From positions 1 through 18,258 of the forward strand of contig JADFYT010000015.1 in assembly GCA_015232935.1 (NCBI GenBank): a DNA stretch of 18,258 bases. Reading direction: 5' to 3'. The DNA comes from Desulfamplus sp. Lineage in GTDB: Bacteria; Desulfobacterota; Desulfobacteria; Desulfobacterales; Desulfobacteraceae. Position 1 is the first letter of the stretch. Every line of letters starts with the position of its first letter. Positions 12,638 through 18,258 of this stretch are shown piece after piece. The position numbers and the translations under genes are program-made. The notes under the pieces were generated by a model. The model had not been told where the DNA came from. It saw only the letters and a program-made list of their open reading frames with translations, and made no database searches.

Positions 12638-14185
12638 TTAGAGGGTTTCCGGTCTGACCACCGGATTCTCCTTGAGATACTCGAGCCTGTTAAGGCCGTT
12701 GATATAGGCCAGGGCACTGGCTGTAAGAATATCAGGATCAGCACCTTTTCCAAGGGCAACAATGCCATCTTCACTTAAGCGTACAGTAACCTCACCCTGG
12801 GCATCAGTACCTTCTGTAAGGGCACTTATAGAGAATCTGAGCAACTGGGATTTTGTGCCGGTCAGATCGGAGATAACCTTAAACACCGCGTCAATGGGGC
12901 CATTACCCTCTACAGAACCTTTCACTAAACGGTTATTTATTTTAAGGTGGACACTTGCGTGCGGAAATACAGATGTCCCGCTGGTGAGATGGAGATATTC
13001 AAGGCGGAACACATCAGCACTTCTCAGGACTCCCTCATTGATCAGAGCTTCAACATCCTCATCCAGAATGCTCTTTTTGCGGTCTGCCAGATGTTTGAAT
13101 TTGTCAAATACCAGATTCAACTCTTCATCAGAAAGATTGTACCCCATTCCGGATATGTGGCTATAAAGAGCATGTCTGCCGGAATGTTTCCCCAGCACCA
13201 GATTATTTTTACTAAGACCAATCGTTTCCGGTTTCATGATCTCGTATGTCATGGGGTTTTTGAGAACTCCGTCCTGGTGGATACCTGCTTCATGGGCAAA
13301 GGCATTGGCTCCCACAATGGCTCTGTTAGGTTGCACCAGAATACCTGTAATCATGCTCACTAGGCGACTTGTAGGATAGATCCTTGTGGTGTCAATAGAG
13401 GTTGTTTCCGGAAAAAAATTGGGTCTGGTATTAAGTGACATTACAACCTCTTCCAGAGATGTATTGCCCGCACGCTCTCCAATACCGTTTATGGTAACCT
13501 CAGCCTGTCTTGCACCTGCTCTTATTGCGGCAAGAGTATTTGCCGTGGCAAGTCCTAAGTCATTGTGACAATGAACACTGAGTACAGCTTTGTCTATATT
13601 TGGAGTGTTTTTCATGACATACCGCACAAGCTCGGCAAACTCTTCCGGCACTGCATATCCAACAGTATCCGGAAGATTGACGGTTTTTGCTCCTGCATCA
13701 ATTGCGGCTTCAAAAACCTTGCACAAAAAATCACGGTCGCTTCTGGATCCGTCTTCAGCCGAAAATTCAACGTTATCGGTCAAAGATGCCGCATATCTTA
13801 CCGCCTTTACAGCGTTTTCCAGAACCTCTTCACGCGACATCTTGAGCTTGTATTTCAGATGGATATCAGATGTGGCAATAAATGTATGAATTCTGGGATG
13901 TGCCGCATGTTTAACAGCTTCCCACGCTCTTGAGATATCAGCTTCCGAGGCCCTTGCAAGTGCTGCAACCTGTGTATGTTTAAGATTTTTGGCAACTAGC
14001 TGAACCGCCTTGAAATCCCCTTCTGATGCCGCTGGAAATCCCGCCTCAATGACATCAACTCCCAGTTTTTCAAGCTGAGTGGCTATACGCAGTTTTTCAG
14101 CTTCATTCATGCTTGCTCCGGGAGACTGCTCTCCATCCCGTAATGTTGTATCAAAAATTATAATTTTATGACTGTCTGAATTCAT
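12638..14185 (-). CDS. leuA: 2-isopropylmalate synthase
   Basis: The 515-residue enzyme condenses acetyl-CoA with 2-oxoisovalerate, the first step of leucine synthesis. The catalytic barrel begins with FDTTLRDGEQSPG (11-23), and the divalent metal histidines H205 and H207 are in SVHCHNDLGLATAN, followed by NGIGERAGN. The C-terminal LeuA dimer domain, which usually carries leucine feedback inhibition, is present (about 390-500), with GNGPIDAVFK in it. Size and motif order are those of the LeuA type 1 form. GAGG five to six bases before ATG 14185 is the ribosome binding site. It is the last gene of the ilvB-ilvN-cimA-leuA run, separated from cimA by a 153-base spacer with two hairpins. Confidence 0.97.
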   Translation of the reverse strand: MNSDSHKIIIFDTTLRDGEQSPGASMNEAEKLRIATQLEKLGVDVIEAGFPAASEGDFKAVQLVAKNLKHTQVAALARASEADISRAWEAVKHAAHPRIHTFIATSDIHLKYKLKMSREEVLENAVKAVRYAASLTDNVEFSAEDGSRSDRDFLCKVFEAAIDAGAKTVNLPDTVGYAVPEEFAELVRYVMKNTPNIDKAVLSVHCHNDLGLATANTLAAIRAGARQAEVTINGIGERAGNTSLEEVVMSLNTRPNFFPETTSIDTTRIYPTSRLVSMITGILVQPNRAIVGANAFAHEAGIHQDGVLKNPMTYEIMKPETIGLSKNNLVLGKHSGRHALYSHISGMGYNLSDEELNLVFDKFKHLADRKKSILDEDVEALINEGVLRSADVFRLEYLHLTSGTSVFPHASVHLKINNRLVKGSVEGNGPIDAVFKVISDLTGTKSQLLRFSISALTEGTDAQGEVTVRLSEDGIVALGKGADPDILTASALAYINGLNRLEYLKENPVVRPETL

Positions 14186-14223
14186 TTTTTCCTCAATATT
14201 TTTAATATGAAATTTGTAGAACG

Positions 14224-14303
14224 CCTGGTCCTGAGTACCAGGTTTTCTATGTTAGAATAAATGTGTCGCTATATCCCATTACAAATACTCTGACTCTTCA
14301 GAG
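14224..14303 (-). other. Two hairpins in the cimA-leuA spacer
   Basis: CCTGGT (14224-14229) pairs with ACCAGG (14237-14242) over a 7-base loop, and CTCTGA (14288-14293) pairs with TCAGAG (14298-14303) over a CTCT loop. Transcription of the operon passes cimA to leuA on the minus strand. The first stem has a T-rich flank (TTTTCTAT) only on the plus strand, so it is not a minus-strand terminator. The hairpins could adjust leuA expression or mRNA processing. No leucine-codon leader peptide was recognised. Confidence 0.4.
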
Positions 14304-14338
14304 CAGGAACAAATGGAATATTATTCTCCGCAAATAGC

Positions 14339-16045
14339 CTAAGTTGTCTCCTGCTCTTTTTTCATGGAGAGCTTATACTGGAAACTGTCGGAAAGTGCCT
14401 GCCAGCTTGCCTCAATAATATCTTCCGACACGCCGATTGTGCTGAAAATATTGTTCTCATCCCGGGAGGATATAATAACACGTACCTTGGCATCTGTACC
14501 ATCACTGCCTTCAATGACACGTACCTTGAAGTCAACAAGATGCATCTCATCCAGATCAGGAAAGATATTGGTAAGAGCCTTTCTAAGTGCGTTATCCAGG
14601 GCACTTACAGGGCCATCCCCCTCGGCAGCGGTGATCTCGACTGTGTTACCCACCTTGATTTTAATCATTGCATACGCAGAACATGGTCTCTCTTTGTCCT
14701 TCTCAATAGTGACCCTGAAAGATTCAAGCTCAAAATGGGGCTGGTACTGTCCGGTAAGCTTCTCCATGATTATTTTAAGAGAACCTTCAGCCACATCAAA
14801 CTGATAGCCATCATCCTCAAGCTCCTTGACGGTGGTAACTATGCTTTTACGGTGCAGGTTATCATCGCCCAGATCAATACCCATCTCTTTGGCCTTGTAC
14901 TCAATGTTGCTTATACCGGATTGCTCTGAGACAAGCACCCGTCTATTGCTTCCCACAAGTTCGGGGTTCATGTGCTCATAGGCTTCTGATGCCTTCATCA
15001 CGGCACTTACATGAATTCCGCCTTTATGTGCAAAAGCACTGTGCCCCACAAATGGCCTGCTGTTCAAAGGTGTCATGTTTGCGGTTTCACTTACAAAACG
15101 GGAGAGTTTCTTGAGTTTTTTAAGATTCTGCATTGAAATGCAGTCATTATCCATCTTTAACTTGAGAATGGGAATAATTGATGTAAGATCCGCATTGCCG
15201 CACCTCTCACCATACCCGTTGACTGTACCCTGAACCATGACTGCTCCGCAGCGGACTGCCGAAATGCTGTTGGCAACAGCCATGCCGCAGTCGTTATGGG
15301 CATGTATGCCAAAAGTGATGGCATCTGAAAAGCTGTCATCAGTTGCACATCTTTGCATTTCCCGCATCTGATTTTTATTCGTACCAGGTGAGATGTTCAG
15401 GTTTGCCTGAGTCTGGTTGACAGTTCCATTTATTGAACTGATACGCGTCTTTTGAAGCTGGGCGATCGTCTCTGTGGTAATTCTCTCGATATCATAAGGG
15501 AGCGTTCCTCCGTTTGTATCACACAACACAAGAACCGTGCATCCACCACTCACCGCGGCTTTAAGGGTTTCAATGGCATAGATGCTGTTGTTGATATATC
15601 CATCATAGTAGTGCTCTGCGTCATAAAACACCTCAAGACCCTGAGCAGTGAGCCACTCAACGCTCTCTTTGATCATGGCTAAATTTTCATCCAGGGATAT
15701 CTCCATGATCTTGACATGAAGATCCCAGGATTTTCCGAATATGGCAGCCACAGGAGCTCCTGATTCCACAAGGGCATTGAGATTTTTATCCTTGTCCGGA
15801 GAAATATTTGCACGCCTTGTTGAGCCAAAAGCTGTAATTCTACTGTTTTTAAATTGAGTCTCTTTTGCAAGCTCGAAAAAACGCATGGCATTTGGATTGG
15901 AGCCAGGCCAGCCACCCTCTATATAGTGAATTCCCATATCATCAAGACGCTTTGCGACCTTTATCTTGTCTTCAGGTGAAAAACAGATATTTTCACCCTG
16001 CATGCCGTCCCTTAATGTTGTGTCGTATAATATCGCTTTTTTCAT
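14339..16045 (-). CDS. cimA: Citramalate synthase
   Basis: The 568-residue protein begins with the alpha-isopropylmalate/homocitrate synthase catalytic motif LYDTTLRDGMQGEN and has IEGGWPGSNP, FGKSWDLHV, YDAEHYYDGY, and metal-binding H248 and H250 in GIHAHNDCGMAVANS, all in the pattern of CimA rather than LeuA. CimA condenses pyruvate with acetyl-CoA to give (R)-citramalate, which LeuCD and LeuB convert to 2-oxobutyrate for isoleucine. A C-terminal regulatory domain is present. Residues about 199-243 (RISSINGTVNQTQANLNISP and on, Asn/Gln/Thr-rich) look like an insert between two barrel elements that are normally a few residues apart. The start overlaps the ilvN stop (ATGA). A homocitrate or methylthioalkylmalate-type synthase is less likely. 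Confidence 0.93.
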   Translation of the reverse strand: MKKAILYDTTLRDGMQGENICFSPEDKIKVAKRLDDMGIHYIEGGWPGSNPNAMRFFELAKETQFKNSRITAFGSTRRANISPDKDKNLNALVESGAPVAAIFGKSWDLHVKIMEISLDENLAMIKESVEWLTAQGLEVFYDAEHYYDGYINNSIYAIETLKAAVSGGCTVLVLCDTNGGTLPYDIERITTETIAQLQKTRISSINGTVNQTQANLNISPGTNKNQMREMQRCATDDSFSDAITFGIHAHNDCGMAVANSISAVRCGAVMVQGTVNGYGERCGNADLTSIIPILKLKMDNDCISMQNLKKLKKLSRFVSETANMTPLNSRPFVGHSAFAHKGGIHVSAVMKASEAYEHMNPELVGSNRRVLVSEQSGISNIEYKAKEMGIDLGDDNLHRKSIVTTVKELEDDGYQFDVAEGSLKIIMEKLTGQYQPHFELESFRVTIEKDKERPCSAYAMIKIKVGNTVEITAAEGDGPVSALDNALRKALTNIFPDLDEMHLVDFKVRVIEGSDGTDAKVRVIISSRDENNIFSTIGVSEDIIEASWQALSDSFQYKLSMKKEQETT

Positions 16046-16542
16046 TTTATTTTTTTCTTTTCCCTTGCAAGGGCAATTGAACCGGTGCGTGAGGTTTCAA
16101 TTATCCCCATGGGACGCAAAAGATCAATAAAGGCCTCAAGTTTCCCCTCATCTCCTGACATCTCAATGGTATAATGCTCTGGGCCTACATCAACCACTCT
16201 TGATCTGAAAATATCTACAATCCTCAATATTTCTGCCCTCTGCTCAGGTTTTGCGTTGACTTTAATGAGAATAAGCTCGCGCTGGACATATTTTTTGTCG
16301 GTCAAATCATTGACAGTAATGACATTAATAAGTTTGTGAAGCTGTTTTGTGATCTGCTCAAGGATATGATCATCTCCGGTAGTCTGCATTGTTATTCGTG
16401 ATACAGCACTGTTTTCTGCGGTCTGAGCCACACTGAGACTTTCAATATTATATCCACGGCCACTAAAAAGCCCCGCGATTCTTGAGAGAACTCCAGGCTC
16501 ATTGTCCACAAGAATGGACAGTATATGTTTTTGACTGCTCAT
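16042..16542 (-). CDS. ilvN: Acetolactate synthase small (regulatory) subunit
   Basis: From ATG 16542 the protein has 166 residues, the normal IlvN/IlvH length. The N-terminal ACT domain shows HILSILVDNEPGVLSRIAGLF and RGYNIESLSV, followed by the second regulatory half with RELILIKVNAKPEQRAEIL. It binds the catalytic IlvB subunit and mediates valine feedback inhibition. A longer frame from 16635 adds 31 residues that do not match the family; the shorter start has GGGG eight or so bases upstream. It lies 115 bases after ilvB and overlaps cimA by four bases. Confidence 0.95.
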   Translation of the reverse strand: MSSQKHILSILVDNEPGVLSRIAGLFSGRGYNIESLSVAQTAENSAVSRITMQTTGDDHILEQITKQLHKLINVITVNDLTDKKYVQRELILIKVNAKPEQRAEILRIVDIFRSRVVDVGPEHYTIEMSGDEGKLEAFIDLLRPMGIIETSRTGSIALAREKKKIK

Positions 16543-16574
16543 TTTCTGAACCCCATTGTTATCAAATTTTATAG

Positions 16575-16611
16575 GAAAGTCTCTGTAAACAGCTTTTTTG
16601 TAAAGACTTTC
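16575..16611 (-). other. Hairpin in the ilvB-ilvN spacer
   Basis: GAAAGTCT (16575-16582) and AGACTTTC (16604-16611) are perfect inverted repeats about 20 bases apart, with a smaller CTG-TAAA-CAG hairpin (16583-16592) inside. On the minus (transcribed) strand it stands about 33 bases before the ilvN start. No T-run makes it a terminator. It may stabilise or process the ilvB-ilvN message. Confidence 0.35.
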
Positions 16612-16657
16612 ATTGTTCGTTGTGGCCGACAGCAATACATCGATCCTACCGTGCCGG

Positions 16658-18258
16658 TTATACCAGAATCATCTCCGTAATTGCACCGCCGGCTGGAACC
16701 ATAGGATATACGCACTCCTCACGCTCCACGATGAACTCCATAATTACGGTACCTTCACAGGCAAGACCTTTTTCAAGAACAGCTTCCACCTCACCGGCAC
16801 GATCTGTCCTCATTCCGACAGCACCATAAGCATCGGCCAGCTTGACAAAATCAGGGGCCTTTTCCATGTTGGTTGAAGAGTAACGCTTGTCATAAAAAAG
16901 CTCCTGCCACTGCCTTACCATTCCTAAATAACGGTTATTCAAAATAACAATTTTAACAGGAAGATCAGCCTCAATGGCTGTCATCAGCTCCTGACTGTTC
17001 ATCTGGATACTGCCATCCCCTGCAACACAGACTACGAGCTTTTCAGGACAGGCGGCTTTTGCACCAATAGCAGCAGGAAGACCAAACCCCATAACTCCGA
17101 GCCCCCCTGATGTAATAAAATGGTTTGGCTTGTCAAAATGATAGTACTGGGCAGTCCACATCTGGTTCTGGCCAACTTCGGTTGTGATAATGGTGTTGCT
17201 GTCCGTAAGTTTATGAAGCCTGTCGATAACATACTGTGGTTTTATGACATCACCAGTCTGCTCATATCTTTGCGGAGATGTAGCTTTCCACTGGGCAATC
17301 TGGTCTAACCACTCCTTGCGTTCAGCAGCATTCCCTTTGATATCAGCAGGATTTTCGCTCTCCAGCATCGAATTAAGAAGCTCCAGAGTATTCTTGCAGT
17401 CCCCGACAATGGGACAGGTTGCCTCCACGTTTTTGTGAATTGAAGTTGGATCAATGTCAATCTGGACAATCTTTGCACCAGATGCGAATTTATCTTTTCT
17501 GCCGGTAACACGATCGTCAAACCTTACTCCGGCAGCAATCATAAGGTCACACTCGCTGATAGACATATTGGCACGATAGGTTCCATGCATGCCCGGCATT
17601 CCAAGCCACAAAGGATCTGAACCCGGAAAGGTGCCAAGACCCATAAGTGACGCGGTGACAGGAGTATTGGTCATTCTTGCAAGTCTTGTAAGCTCTTCGG
17701 ATGCCCTGGAGAGCACCACTCCACCGCCGGAAAAGATAAGAGGACGCCTGGACTCCTTAATCAGTTCAACAACTTTTGAAAGCTGTTTCTTGTTAGGGTT
17801 GTAGGTGGGTTTGTAGGATTTAAGATCAATTTCTCCTGGATCCTCAAATTCTGTTGTTGCTGCCATGATATCTTTTGGCAAATCCACAAGAACAGGGCCG
17901 GGCCTGCCGCTTTGAGCTATATGAAAAGCCTCCTTGATGGTTCGTGCAAGTTTATCAATATCCTTTACCAGATAGTTGTGCTTGGTACATGGTCTTGTTA
18001 TTCCAACAATATCTACCTCCTGAAAAGCATCATTGCCGATAAGTGCTGTAGGAACCTGACCTGTAAATATCACAACCGGTATGGAATCCATGTATGCCGA
18101 GGCAATGCCTGTTACAGTATTGGTAGCACCAGGTCCTGATGTAACCAGAGCCACACCAACGGTTCCCCTTGCTCTGGCATAGGCATCAGCAGCATGGACA
18201 GCCCCCTGCTCATGACGAACCAGAATATGCCGGATTTCTGGAGTACCGGCAAGTGAAT
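16658..18258 (-). CDS. ilvB: Acetolactate synthase large (catalytic) subunit, 5' end outside window
   Basis: The frame is open to the window edge, so the start lies beyond 18258; about 35-45 N-terminal residues are missing, estimated by comparison with the usual IlvB. The visible part starts ...SLAGTPEIRHILVRHEQGA, which contains the catalytic thiamine-diphosphate glutamate in RHEQGA, then ALVTSGPGATN. The C-terminal thiamine diphosphate motif starts at GDGSIQMNSQEL and ends at ILNN (about 16940-17025). The enzyme makes 2-acetolactate from two pyruvates for valine and leucine and 2-aceto-2-hydroxybutyrate for isoleucine. An internal ATG at 18154 lies within the conserved ALVTSGPG stretch and is not the start. 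The gene heads the ilvB-ilvN-cimA-leuA run; no promoter is in view. Confidence 0.97.
   Translation of the reverse strand, partial: SLAGTPEIRHILVRHEQGAVHAADAYARARGTVGVALVTSGPGATNTVTGIASAYMDSIPVVIFTGQVPTALIGNDAFQEVDIVGITRPCTKHNYLVKDIDKLARTIKEAFHIAQSGRPGPVLVDLPKDIMAATTEFEDPGEIDLKSYKPTYNPNKKQLSKVVELIKESRRPLIFSGGGVVLSRASEELTRLARMTNTPVTASLMGLGTFPGSDPLWLGMPGMHGTYRANMSISECDLMIAAGVRFDDRVTGRKDKFASGAKIVQIDIDPTSIHKNVEATCPIVGDCKNTLELLNSMLESENPADIKGNAAERKEWLDQIAQWKATSPQRYEQTGDVIKPQYVIDRLHKLTDSNTIITTEVGQNQMWTAQYYHFDKPNHFITSGGLGVMGFGLPAAIGAKAACPEKLVVCVAGDGSIQMNSQELMTAIEADLPVKIVILNNRYLGMVRQWQELFYDKRYSSTNMEKAPDFVKLADAYGAVGMRTDRAGEVEAVLEKGLACEGTVIMEFIVEREECVYPMVPAGGAITEMILV

Noticed and set aside
14186..14338. 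Leucine attenuator or T-box leader before leuA
   Set aside because: No leucine-rich leader peptide, T-box sequence or minus-strand terminator is seen; only two simple hairpins are present.
1..18258. Mobile elements, prophage or CRISPR
   Set aside because: No transposase, integrase or cas-like gene and no regularly spaced repeat array was found; the only regular tandem repeat is within ahbD.

Overview
The window looks like chromosome from an AT-leaning sulfate-reducing bacterium of the Desulfobacterota (former Deltaproteobacteria), most likely a Desulfobacterales relative. The main reason is a complete late part of the siroheme-dependent heme pathway (ahbC, hemB, ahbD), a route typical of sulfate reducers and archaea. 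The order hpf-ptsN-rapZ-EIIA-tpiA-secG-tRNA-Leu and the citramalate synthase gene beside ilvBN fit the same group. This placement is inference from gene content and protein character; no search was run.

Layout. (1) 1-2496, plus strand: end of hpf, a 400-base gap rich in inverted and degenerate direct repeats with a very strong terminator, then ptsN, rapZ and a mannose-type EIIA gene overlapping end to end. This is the usual rpoN-adjacent regulatory PTS cluster. (2) 2508-3825: tpiA, secG and tRNA-Leu(GAG), closed by a terminator. (3) 3826-9422: a small four-cysteine protein gene, a ClpX-like AAA+ ATPase gene with a long C-terminal extension, then ahbC, hemB and ahbD with overlaps or 4-base gaps. 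The ATPase stop codon overlaps the ahbC start, so the ATPase appears to be the first gene of the heme operon. AhbD carries an unusual tandem-repeat His-rich N-terminus. (4) 9423-10883: ackA, bracketed by two related dyad-containing repeats. (5) 10884-12420, minus strand: yebG-like gene and ftsY, each with its own upstream signals. (6) 12638-18258, minus strand: an amino-acid operon read ilvB (5' end outside the window), ilvN, cimA, leuA.

How the genes work together. AhbC and AhbD are oxygen-sensitive radical SAM enzymes converting didecarboxysiroheme to Fe-coproporphyrin and then heme, while HemB supplies porphobilinogen at the start of tetrapyrrole synthesis. CimA makes citramalate, the precursor of 2-oxobutyrate, which IlvBN condenses with pyruvate for isoleucine; IlvBN and LeuA also serve valine and leucine. 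PtsN and the mannose-type EIIA, with no permease gene nearby, suggest a regulatory PTS.

The most interesting points are the ClpX-like ATPase coupled to heme synthesis (with a possible second, degenerate copy of its C-terminal small domain and a promoter placed so close to its start that the mRNA could be leaderless), the His-rich AhbD leader plus an out-of-frame His-rich reading frame just past the ahbD stop, and the repeats around ackA and in the hpf-ptsN gap. No mobile element genes, CRISPR array or phage genes are visible.
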